Assembly: GCA_002494135.1 (NCBI GenBank)
Contig: DLBG01000032.1
Coordinates: 1 to 20,973 of the forward strand
Source: Lachnospiraceae bacterium UBA7027
GTDB lineage: Bacteria; Bacillota; Clostridia; Lachnospirales; Lachnospiraceae
Direction: 5' to 3'
DNA length: 20,973 nucleotides
Made by a program: the position numbers and the translations under genes. How positions within the stretch are numbered: position 1 is the first letter of the stretch; each line of letters starts with the position of its first letter. Below, piece by piece: positions 1 through 7,800 of this stretch. The notes under the pieces are model-generated. The model saw nothing but the letters and a program-made list of their open reading frames with translations, made no database searches and had not been told where the DNA came from.

Positions 1-53
1 TCCATTTATCTGTGAATAGTAACGAAAATCAAAAAAGCCGGAGAAACAGTAAA

Positions 54-92
54 AAAACAAAAAAAGCGGAGCCTGTGCTTCCGCCTTTTTTA
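54..92 (-). terminator. Intrinsic terminator, probably bidirectional
   Basis: A hairpin at 66-84 pairs GCGGAGC with GCTTCCGC (one bulged base) around a 4-nt loop. On the minus strand it is followed by a long T tract (complement of the A-rich stretch 54-65); on the plus strand it is followed by TTTTTT at 86-91. It lies about 22 nt beyond the stop codon of the DUF1858 gene and should end the leftward transcript. It could also stop a rightward transcript arriving from outside the window. Bases 1-53 hold nothing I can identify. Confidence 0.85.
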
Positions 93-113
93 CTTAAATT
101 CATTTTTTCGACC

Positions 114-311
114 TTATGACTCCAGAAAACCTTTCAGATCCTCAATCATGTCATCCACATCCATGCCGTGCACATCCGCGGCCTGCGAAAGCGTTTCCCT
201 TCTTGCGCTCGGACAGGAAGAACAGTGCATCCCCATCTCGGCAAGAATCCCTGCTGCCTCCGGTGCCATGTCCAGCAACTCTCCTATTGTTGTTTCACCT
301 GTAATTCTCAT
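114..311 (-). CDS. DUF1858 domain protein (putative redox disulfide protein)
   Basis: A 65-residue cytoplasmic protein that spans a single DUF1858 domain (hybrid-cluster-protein-associated redox disulfide family). Seen: an N-terminal helical segment with the typical ITGETTIGELL beginning, then GMHCSSCPSA, giving a CxxC pair at Cys30 and Cys33, then an acidic helical end (VDDMIEDLKGFLES). The length is normal for stand-alone members. The ATG at 311 has GGAGG with 7-nt spacing. It lies 57 nt after the lipoprotein gene and before a strong terminator, so it is probably the last gene of that transcript. The family is often found near redox enzymes, but no obvious partner is adjacent apart from a nitroreductase-like gene about 3 kb upstream. 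The molecular function of the family is not established. Confidence 0.85.
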   Translation of the reverse strand: MRITGETTIGELLDMAPEAAGILAEMGMHCSSCPSARRETLSQAADVHGMDVDDMIEDLKGFLES

Positions 312-368
312 CTTCCATCCTCCGAAACTTGTGTTTTTCCGTATCTGTCCGGTTAACGGTCTGTCCGC

Positions 369-1193
369 TTACTGACCTGAGAATTCAGCAACCAGATCCG
401 TAAGCTTAATAAAATCATATTCCGTCACAGGGCCCTCTTTCTCTCCGAACTTATGGGAGAGAACCTGGTCGTATCTGCCTTCGACATGTTCGGTGTCATC
501 GGCCTTGCCTAAGAAAAGATAAACATCTTCGTAGCCTTCCGGAATCCAGAGCGTCATGGTAACCGGTCTGTGAACGGTACACTCGTGATACTCAACACCG
601 TCTTTTTCGGTAATCGTCCATTCGCCCCAGTTATTCTCCTGAGATAAGGACCAGCCGATGGTATATTTCTGGCCGCCCCACTCGATTTCGGTGATTTTCA
701 TCGGCCTCTGACCCTTTTTTGCAGCCTCCTGCTCGGGGACGATGCCGGACTTAGCGTCCACCACATTGAAAAGGTACTCCTGACAGTTAAGGTCCTCGTA
801 TCCCATGTCTTTGGCCTTGTTGTATTCTTCCACGGAAGCGGTGAGATGACTGTCGTAATCGTATTTCACCGTATAGGTAACGATGCCGTATTTATCCGGT
901 GCCGAAACATCAGCCGCTGTAAACTTATATTTCATATCGGCGGAAGGCGGGAAGAAATCCTTTATCATATCCTCTTCCCCACGGTTGCAGTAGAAGGCAC
1001 ATCCCTTACGCGAAAAATCGCGAAAGTTCGTATATAAAAGTCCCTGTTCTTCTGCCCAGGTCTGCTCCGGTACTGCCGGTGTTTTGGATTTCTGCATTAT
1101 GCTACAGCCTGCAAGCATGGATACGGTCATTGCAAGCAGTGTCATTAATGCGGCTGATTTTGCGAAAATACTTCTTTTTCTGTTCGTTTTCAT
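369..1193 (-). CDS. Putative lipoprotein of unknown function
   Basis: A 274-residue exported lipoprotein. Seen: a basic N-terminus (MKTNRKR), a hydrophobic segment at about residues 11-26 and the lipobox LAGC with the lipidated cysteine at position 30, then a soluble domain rich in Tyr, Trp, Asp and Glu. I chose the ATG at 1193 because AAAGGGG lies just upstream; an in-frame ATG at 1217 would add eight residues but has no ribosome binding site and would delay the signal peptide. The mature part contains YTNFRDFSRKGCAFYC near its start and a predominantly beta-looking pattern (YTVKYDYDSHLTASVEEY, VTMTLWIPEGYEDVYLFLG). I do not recognise the family. It lies 53 nt after the WYL regulator with a candidate promoter between them, so it may be expressed separately. 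Confidence 0.75.
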   Translation of the reverse strand: MKTNRKRSIFAKSAALMTLLAMTVSMLAGCSIMQKSKTPAVPEQTWAEEQGLLYTNFRDFSRKGCAFYCNRGEEDMIKDFFPPSADMKYKFTAADVSAPDKYGIVTYTVKYDYDSHLTASVEEYNKAKDMGYEDLNCQEYLFNVVDAKSGIVPEQEAAKKGQRPMKITEIEWGGQKYTIGWSLSQENNWGEWTITEKDGVEYHECTVHRPVTMTLWIPEGYEDVYLFLGKADDTEHVEGRYDQVLSHKFGEKEGPVTEYDFIKLTDLVAEFSGQ

Positions 1194-1215
1194 AATCCCC
1201 TTTTTTCGTTCACAC

Positions 1216-1244
1216 ATTTTATCATAAGTTTAACGGATTTACCA
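1216..1244 (-). promoter_or_regulatory. Candidate promoter for the lipoprotein gene
   Basis: Minus-strand extended -10 element TGATAAAAT (TGn plus TAAAAT, hexamer at 1221-1216) with a weak -35-like TGGTAA at 1244-1239 and a 17-bp spacer. It overlaps the last codons of the WYL gene and would start transcription about 16 nt before the lipoprotein ATG. The -35 matches the consensus at only three positions, so this is a candidate only. Confidence 0.3.
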
Positions 1245-1246
1245 CG

Positions 1247-2293
1247 TTAATTGTATTTCTTCAATGTCTCATTCAGTGCGGCCTTATACTCTGCTGCCAC
1301 ATCGTCCGGTCCCGCAACGGTAACATCCGGTCCCAGTGCGAAAATCCATCCGAAGAACTGGGAACTTACCGCCACGTCAACCGTGGTAACATATCGTGCG
1401 CTTTCGGATATTCCGGACGCACCCTTTTCGGCACCGGATGCGGGCGCCGGATGAATCGGAATATCCTTTCCGAAACGGTCGATGAAGACGCCGGCCAATC
1501 CGGCCGGAAATTCAATCCGGACCTTTCTTTCCTCACCCGCAAACATACCGAAACTTTTCTTTGCATACTTTGCGGGGTCAAAATCGGCGAACTGTTCCTT
1601 TCCCTCACGTGGTTCGTTTGTAAGCGAAATCCGGTCCATTTTATCCACGCGGTAATGACGGATCCGGCTGCTTAAATGGTCGAATGCAATCATGTAATAA
1701 TTCTCATCGTCCCAGGAAAGCGCCCAGGGGCTGACCTCATAGATACGTACTTCGTCCGTCCCCTCCACACATTTCGGAACCAGTTTCCCGTTTACATCCC
1801 ACTGCAGATATTTAAAACGAATACGGCTGTTTTCCGCAATTGCATTGTGAATTTTATCGACGTTGTAATAGATACTTTCGTTCATGGTTTTGATACGGCC
1901 CTGTACGTGCACCTGGCGCTTTAACTGACCAGCCTCGTACTGACTTGCAAAACCGGTGATTTTCTTAATCAGGGCCGAGGATTTACGCTCGGTGATGAAT
2001 TTTGAAGACTGCACCGCATCCACTAAAAGCTTTAATTCCGCAAGTTCGAACTGCTTTGCGCCGACATGATAAAAATACTGTCTGCCGCTTTTTTCGCCGA
2101 TAATCTCGATTCCCATTTCGTCCGTCAGAACGTCAAAATCGCGATAAATCCCTTTTCTCTCCGACGTAATTCCGCGCCTTTCCAGTTCCTTTATAATCTC
2201 CGGCATTGTAATTCCGTGCTCGTCATCTGTTTTTTCGAGCATAATCCGGTAGAGGTAATAAAGTTTTAATTTCTGATTCTCGTTCTTTGCCAT
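1247..2293 (-). CDS. WYL-domain transcriptional regulator
   Basis: A 348-residue predicted DNA-binding regulator. Seen: an N-terminal winged-helix/HTH of the DeoR-like type at about residues 1-85, including an ITMPEIIKEL helix and GIYRDFDVL, the usual recognition-helix context of this family. A central WYL domain follows at about 140-225, with SPWALSWDDENYYMIAFD in place of the eponymous WYL (here WAL) and then RIRHYRVDKMDRI. A C-terminal WCX-like segment lies at about 250-345. WYL domains are thought to bind ligands, including nucleic acids or nucleotides, and often control stress or defence genes. The start has AGGGGG with about 9-nt spacing. It lies 15 nt after the four-TM protein gene. 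Targets are unknown; the adjacent lipoprotein promoter is an obvious candidate. Confidence 0.85.
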   Translation of the reverse strand: MAKNENQKLKLYYLYRIMLEKTDDEHGITMPEIIKELERRGITSERKGIYRDFDVLTDEMGIEIIGEKSGRQYFYHVGAKQFELAELKLLVDAVQSSKFITERKSSALIKKITGFASQYEAGQLKRQVHVQGRIKTMNESIYYNVDKIHNAIAENSRIRFKYLQWDVNGKLVPKCVEGTDEVRIYEVSPWALSWDDENYYMIAFDHLSSRIRHYRVDKMDRISLTNEPREGKEQFADFDPAKYAKKSFGMFAGEERKVRIEFPAGLAGVFIDRFGKDIPIHPAPASGAEKGASGISESARYVTTVDVAVSSQFFGWIFALGPDVTVAGPDDVAAEYKAALNETLKKYN

Positions 2294-2308
2294 GCCGGGT
2301 TCCCCCTT

Positions 2309-3301
2309 TTATTTTCCGCGTGTATGAATCACCCCTGCGAAAGCCTGAAAATCCGCCTCGTTTGCGGCACAGAATTCTTCGTAATACTGCGGAATGTTAT
2401 TATACAGTGCCGCTTCGGGATGATGTTTTCTTGCCTCACAGTCTGCCTGAATCAGATTTAACTGCAAGGCAAAACTGTCGTTTAACCGGTTAATTACATC
2501 GGAATAGTCCGAAAGATATTCGTGATAGGTTTCGCGTTCCTCAGGAGTTAATCTGCGGAGAATTCCCCCGCCGCGCTTTGTTACAATTCGATGAATCACC
2601 ATAAAAATCAATGGAATGATAATGAAAGACAAAGGATAACCGATGAGGAAAAAAAGAACGGTAAACACGTCTCCCGTTCTATCACTGAACATCATGCAGC
2701 CGGCGATGAAAAAAACCAGCCAGGAAATAAGCTGCAGCGATGAATAGATTGCATCGAAAATCGGAGAAAAGGTCAGAAAAAGCACGATTGAAATCAGTCC
2801 GTGAGGCACTGCCACCAGACAGCCGAAAATCAAAACGGCAACCTGCGCTCCTTCTATACCCTGCCCGCTTAAGAAAGGCGAAGTTACAGCAAAACCCAGA
2901 ATAAGAAAACCAAGTAAAAGATAGATCAACAGCCCGATTACGTGAAACGGAATGCTGACAAATGCGGAAGGACGGACCTTCTTACGCGCATGCGCCTTTT
3001 GAAACTCATCCATATCTTCTTCGATTAAATGTTTCCGGTCGAACAGTCCGCGGTCGGTCCAGCAGTCTCTGTAGGATTTGGCAAGTTCCATTTTACGGCC
3101 GTCACACTCTTGTTGAAGCATAAGATTATAAAGGCAGGTCTGATAAATACAATCATACTCTGCCCTTTTTTCCGGAGTTGCAAGGCTCATGGCTTCCGCA
3201 AATTCCGGCTCCAGGCTCAAATCCGCCTGCCAGTTATAAATGGTCTCATTTGTTGCACCGAGACGCCCCAGTATTTGATTCCAGTAATCTTCTGCCTTCA
3301 T
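2309..3301 (-). CDS. Four-TM membrane protein of unknown function
   Basis: A 330-residue integral membrane protein. Seen: a soluble charged N-terminal domain (1-110) that begins MKAEDYWNQILGRLG and contains several cysteines (Cys51, 56, 66, 80). Four hydrophobic segments follow at about 113-142, 152-178, 187-207 and 212-237, then a soluble helical C-terminal domain (245-330) rich in Tyr, Glu and Asn. Both termini are on the same side if all four segments cross the membrane. No catalytic motif is visible and I do not recognise the family. The ATG at 3301 is preceded by AAAAGGGAAG with short spacing. It follows the nitroreductase gene by 26 nt and precedes the WYL regulator by 15 nt, so co-transcription with both is likely. 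Confidence 0.7.
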   Translation of the reverse strand: MKAEDYWNQILGRLGATNETIYNWQADLSLEPEFAEAMSLATPEKRAEYDCIYQTCLYNLMLQQECDGRKMELAKSYRDCWTDRGLFDRKHLIEEDMDEFQKAHARKKVRPSAFVSIPFHVIGLLIYLLLGFLILGFAVTSPFLSGQGIEGAQVAVLIFGCLVAVPHGLISIVLFLTFSPIFDAIYSSLQLISWLVFFIAGCMMFSDRTGDVFTVLFFLIGYPLSFIIIPLIFMVIHRIVTKRGGGILRRLTPEERETYHEYLSDYSDVINRLNDSFALQLNLIQADCEARKHHPEAALYNNIPQYYEEFCAANEADFQAFAGVIHTRGK

Positions 3302-3327
3302 CTTCCCTTTTACGGTTTCATCAGGGC

Positions 3328-4005
3328 TTATGCCTGCCTTACCTTGTGGCCCGAAGCCGCCTCAAAGTTGTATTTTACAATCCCTGCATCTATTTTTGTC
3401 AAAGGACCTGCTTTTGCGGTAATAACCGCCTCCCCGTCCTCCAGACGAATGGAAAAAAGCTGCTGATTGAGGGCGGTCGGTGCCTTCAGAGCGGCATCAA
3501 CACCTTCCTTAAACCAGTCGGGCATGTCCTCTTCTTTTACGCTGCATATGCTTTTTACGGATTTGGAACGGTGCGGCTTACCGGGATTTTCCCCGTATCC
3601 GACGGCAATGACACAGACGAGTTTTTCGCCCTTTGCAATCTTTGCCTTACACTTTTTCTTTCCGTAAGTGCCTGCCACCCAGCAGGTGTTAAGGCCGGAT
3701 TCCTGTGCGAAAAGCACAATGCGCTCTCCGAAATATCCCGCTTTCTCCTCAAGGTCCGGCAAATCCTTTTTGCCGACAACGGCAATGTAATTCACTGCGT
3801 TTTTAAACTTACCGTAGTGCGCCAGAAAAACATCGAAGCACTTCGGATCGTCACAAATAAGCTGTATATTAAGGCCGCTTTCCCGGTTGCAGATTTCAAT
3901 CAGGGAATTCAGTGAGTTACGCTTTGTCTCTTCGATTGCTTTTTCCGTAAACTGACGCACGGAATGGCGCTCGTTTATGATTTTTATAATTCGCTCTCTG
4001 TTCAT
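3328..4005 (-). CDS. Nitroreductase family protein (TM1586-like)
   Basis: A 225-residue FMN-dependent oxidoreductase-type protein. Seen: an N-terminal RHSVRQF at 13-19, the classic FMN-phosphate-binding start of nitroreductases; a central region with YFGERIVLFAQESGLNTCW at about 91-109, matching the second FMN-contact helix; and a C-terminal APTALNQQ at 175-182, which is the PSxxNxQ-like element usually found early in the fold. Having this element late in the chain is typical of the TM1586-type permuted or fused form, so I favour that subfamily. The substrate cannot be inferred. The ATG has GGGAAGG with about 8-nt spacing. It lies 65 nt downstream of the small two-TM protein gene and 26 nt upstream of the four-TM protein gene. 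Confidence 0.75.
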   Translation of the reverse strand: MNRERIIKIINERHSVRQFTEKAIEETKRNSLNSLIEICNRESGLNIQLICDDPKCFDVFLAHYGKFKNAVNYIAVVGKKDLPDLEEKAGYFGERIVLFAQESGLNTCWVAGTYGKKKCKAKIAKGEKLVCVIAVGYGENPGKPHRSKSVKSICSVKEEDMPDWFKEGVDAALKAPTALNQQLFSIRLEDGEAVITAKAGPLTKIDAGIVKYNFEAASGHKVRQA

Positions 4006-4070
4006 GTCTGATGCCTTCCCGCTTTGCCCGGGCTTTCTTTTTTCACCCTTACCTGCGCCTGATTCCGGTA

Positions 4071-4532
4071 TTATTTTCCCGCACTTTCCATCATTTCGAG
4101 TTTCTCCGAGAGATTCTCCAGAAATTCCAGACTCGCTTCGGGCGAAGTTCCGTTAAAAATACTGTCTTTAAAAATGATAACGTAAGTCAGCAGAATCAGC
4201 ACGGAAATTCCGATACCGACGATGCCGAGAATAATTGCCGTTCTGGCCTTCTGCGTTTTTCCCCCGTTTTCGTCTTTGGAAAGAACGGCCATAACAATGG
4301 CAATGATTCCGAACGGAATCCCCGATGCACAGCAGCAGGAAAGAACAATGGACGTAATTGCCATGCCCATTGCATTCGACGGAAGGTTCGCATTCGTACG
4401 GTGCTTTTCGTTCTTATACTCCTGATAGTCTGCGGAATCCATGGTAACCATGGACTTTTCGTCCTCGGTCATGGAATTAAAATCATACCCGCCGGTTTCA
4501 AACTTATTGTAATTTTTCTTCTTTTTCTTCAT
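4071..4532 (-). CDS. Small two-TM membrane protein (DUF4190-like)
   Basis: A 153-residue membrane protein. Seen: a very basic start (MKKKKKNYNKF), an acidic stretch, then two hydrophobic segments, AITSIVLSCCCASGIPFGII and TAIILGIVGIGISVLILLTY, separated by a polar loop (SKDENGGKTQKAR). An acidic C-terminus (SPEASLEFLENLSEKLEMM) follows. The Gly-rich hairpin of two TM helices resembles DUF4190 proteins, whose function is unknown. I chose the ATG at 4532, which has GGAG upstream with about 11-nt spacing. A GTG at 4556 abutting the upstream stop codon (TAAGTG) would add eight residues and could be used by translational coupling. A run of three cysteines (CCC) in the first TM is unusual and might be acylated. 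Confidence 0.65.
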   Translation of the reverse strand: MKKKKKNYNKFETGGYDFNSMTEDEKSMVTMDSADYQEYKNEKHRTNANLPSNAMGMAITSIVLSCCCASGIPFGIIAIVMAVLSKDENGGKTQKARTAIILGIVGIGISVLILLTYVIIFKDSIFNGTSPEASLEFLENLSEKLEMMESAGK

Positions 4533-4556
4533 TGATGATTCGCTCCGTCCCGGCAC

Positions 4557-4769
4557 TTAACCCAGTTTCGGTCCTTCTGCGGGCTTTTCGACAGGCTTTT
4601 CTTCCGCATTCAGCAGATTCTTTGCATGTTCGATTGCCTGGCTCTGACGTCTTACCGAATTCACGCCTCCGGCATTCAGGGCTATTTCGCCGCTGTTGAT
4701 TTTTTCAAAATGCATCTTTTCGATTCCGCTCTGCATGGCAAATGCGTTCAGAATGGATTCGTCCTCCAC
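4557..4769 (-). CDS. Small ORF directly after polC, start uncertain
   Basis: An ORF of 70 residues from GTG at 4769 with a helical, polar composition and a Lys/Pro/Glu tail (EEKPVEKPAEGPKLG). No known family is recognised. The reading frame stays open upstream to about 4838, just inside the end of polC, and the added residues look protein-like (RELEDDFQKRRISEHYP). No ATG, GTG or TTG with a ribosome binding site exists there: the choices are ATT at 4835, CTG at 4814 or the weakly preceded GTG at 4769. The gene could start at a non-standard codon by coupling to polC termination, or it could be a 5'-eroded remnant. It lies 59 nt after polC and its stop touches the next gene (TAAGTG), which argues for translation. 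Confidence 0.5.
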   Translation of the reverse strand: MEDESILNAFAMQSGIEKMHFEKINSGEIALNAGGVNSVRRQSQAIEHAKNLLNAEEKPVEKPAEGPKLG

Positions 4770-4828
4770 CGGATAATGTTCCGAAATCCGGCGCTTCTGA
4801 AAGTCATCTTCCAGCTCACGGACACGGT

Positions 4829-7800
4829 TTAAAATGAATCAAACAAACTGATCTGGTTGTTCTCGGGCAGGTTTCCGAGAAGACCTAAATGATCCATGGT
4901 CCGAAGCACCGTATCGGTAACTTTCGCCCGGTTCTTAAAATCGGTTTTCGACGTAAACGGCCCCTTCTTGCAGGCTTCCACGATACCGGTGGCTGCGGAA
5001 TCCGCAACTCCTTCGATACTGGTCAGGGAAGGCATGATCATACCGTCAATGATCTGGAAATTCTTGGCATGCGCACGGAAAATATCAATCGGCATGAAAC
5101 GGAATCCTCTGGCATACATTTCCTGCACAAGACGCATATCCTTATATTCGCCTTCTTCCTTGTTCGAAACTTCCTCATCGCCTCCGGAAGCTTTCTTGGA
5201 ATCGTCTTCGGAACCGGTAATTCCGGCTTTTCTTTTGTATTCTTCAATGGCTGCATTCAATCGTTCCGGTCCCTGGCACATTTTCTCATAGTTAAAGGCC
5301 GTGGCACGGATACTGAAATAGGCCGCGTAATAGGCAAGCGGATAGTTTACCTTACAGTAAGCGATTCGCCATGCCATCATAACGTAAGCCGCCGCATGGG
5401 CCTTCGGGAACATATACTTAATCTTCTCGCAGGACCAGACATACCAGTCGGGTACGTTATGCTTAATCATCTCTTCCTTCCACTCGGGCCATGCATCGCA
5501 CTTTCCGCCGGCAACTTTTCCCTTGCGGACCATTTCCATGATTTTAAAACTCATTCCGGGATCCAGACCCATGCCGATTAGGTAGGTCATAATATCGTCA
5601 CGGGTACAGATGGCCGTCGAAATCGTAGCGGTACCTTCCGCAATCAGTTTCTGCGCGTTACCGAGCCATACGTCGGTACCGTGCGCCAGGCCGGCAATAC
5701 GAACCAGATCCGAGAAAGAAGTCGGGTGCGTATCGATTAACATCTGCATGGCAAAATCGGTTCCGAATTCCGGAATTCCGAGGGATCCGAGTTTCGTTCC
5801 TCCGATCTGATCGGGTGTAATTCCGAGCGCTTCCGTAGACTGGAACAATGTCATAACTTTCGGATCGTCAAGCGGAATCGTAAGCGGATCGATACCGGTC
5901 AAATCCTGCAGCATACGAATCATCGTCGGATCGTCGTGTCCGAGAATGTCGAGTTTTAAAAGGTTATGGTCAATCGAATGGTAATCGAAATGCGTGGTAA
6001 TCGTATCCGTTTCCATATCGTTTGCGGGATGCTGCACCGGTGTGAACTGGTTGATGTCGTGTCCTAACGGAAGCACGATAATACCGCCGGGATGCTGGCC
6101 CGTCGTACGTCTGACGTCGATACACCCCTGCGCGATTCTGGTAATTTCACAGTTTCGTTTCGGGATTCCCTTTTCCTCAAAATATTTGCGCACATAGCCG
6201 CAGGCGGTCTTCTCCGCCACGGTACCGATGGTTCCGGCACGGAAGGTCTGGCCGGCGCCGAAAATAACTTCGGTGTACTTATGCGCCTTGGACTGGTATT
6301 CACCCGAAAAGTTTAAGTCGATATCCGGCTCCTTGTCTCCCTTGAAACCGAGGAAGGTTTCAAACGGAATGTCAAAGCCGTCTTTCTTTAATTTTTCCCC
6401 GCAGACCGGACAGTTTTTATCCGGCATGTCGCAGCCCGCGCGTCCCGCGTAAGCTTTCACGTCTTCAGAGTCAAAATCACTGTAATGGCATTTGCTGCAG
6501 TAATAATGCGGCGAAAGCGGATTTACCTCGGTAATTCCGGCCATGGTCGCAACGAAGGATGATCCGACGGAACCACGGGAACCTACCAGATAACCGTCTT
6601 CGTTGGACTTCCATACCAGTTTCTGCGCAATGATATACATAACCGCGAAACCGTTGCTGATAATAGAATTCAGTTCTCTTTCAAGACGCTTGCTTACCAC
6701 TTCGGGAAGTTCTTCGCCGTAGATTTCATGTGCTCTGGTATAACAGATTTCTTTTAATGTTTCGTCGGAATGCGGAATCTCCGGCGGACATTTGTCGGGA
6801 TGAATCGGAGAAACGAATTCGCACATGGAGGCAATCAGGTTCGTATTGTCCACAACGACTTCCATGGCCTTCTCCTCGCCGAGGTATTCGAATTCCGCAA
6901 GCATTTCTTCGGTGGTCCGAAGATACAGCGGAGCCTGCTGGTCCGCATCCGAAAAGCCCTTGTTGCTCATCAGAATTCTCCGGTATATTTCATCCTCGGG
7001 ATCGAGGAAATGCACGTCGCAGGTTGCACAGACGGGAATATGAAGCTTCTCTCCGAGGGAAACAATCCGGCGGTTTAAATCACGCAGATCCTCGTCGTTC
7101 TGGATATCCGGATATTTTTTGTTGTCGCGCACCATAAACTCGTTGTTTCCGATCGGTTGGATTTCCAGGTAATCGTAGAAGGAGGCGATTTTACTTAAGG
7201 TCTCGTCTGTTTTCTTGTCCACGAGGGCACGGAACAGTTCTCCCGCTTCGCAGGCACTGCCGACAATTAAGCCTTCCCGGTATTTATTAATCAAAGATTT
7301 CGGCATTCTCGGAACGCTGTTAAAATACTTGCAGTGTGATTCGCTGACAAGGCGGTACAGATTCATACGGCCGATCTCGCTCTTTGCCAGAATGATGACA
7401 TGATAACTCGGGGACTTCATGATACGGTCCACGCTTGAGGACGTATAATCGTTGACCTCTTTTAAGGTCGTGACGTTTTTCTTCGCAAGCATGGAGACGA
7501 ATCTTGCAAAAATCTGAGCCGTCGCCGTTGCATCATCCACCGCTCTGTGGTGATTCAAAAGGCTGATTCCGAGGTCTTTGCAGACATGGTCAAGGGTGTG
7601 CTTCTTGCTTCTGGTAAGCAGGGTTCTGGATACCGCCACGGTGTCTAAATACGTGAATTCTTTTTCGATTCCCAAGCGTTTGCAGTTCTCCATGATGAAA
7701 CTCATGTCGAAGTTTGCATTGTGCGCAACCAGCGCATCGTCACCGATAAAATCCAGAAACCGCGGAAGCACTTTATCGATGGTTTCCGCCACGATTACCA

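Noticed and set aside
3178..3915. A 245-codon plus-strand ORF
   Set aside because: It is antisense to the nitroreductase and four-TM genes, has no ribosome binding site or recognisable domain, and has the Cys/Phe/Leu/Ser-rich composition of a shadow frame.
4020..4050. CCCG...CGGG hairpin between the two-TM and nitroreductase genes
   Set aside because: Only a 4-bp stem and no downstream T tract on the coding strand; not a terminator.
4820..4850. Programmed frameshift from polC into the small ORF
   Set aside because: The small ORF is in the -1 frame, but the overlap has no slippery heptamer (the polC end reads TCA TTT TAA) and PolC already ends with its normal clamp-binding tail.
4889..5581. 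A 230-codon plus-strand ORF
   Set aside because: Lies wholly antisense to the conserved polymerase core of polC; composition rich in His, Arg, Phe and no family features.
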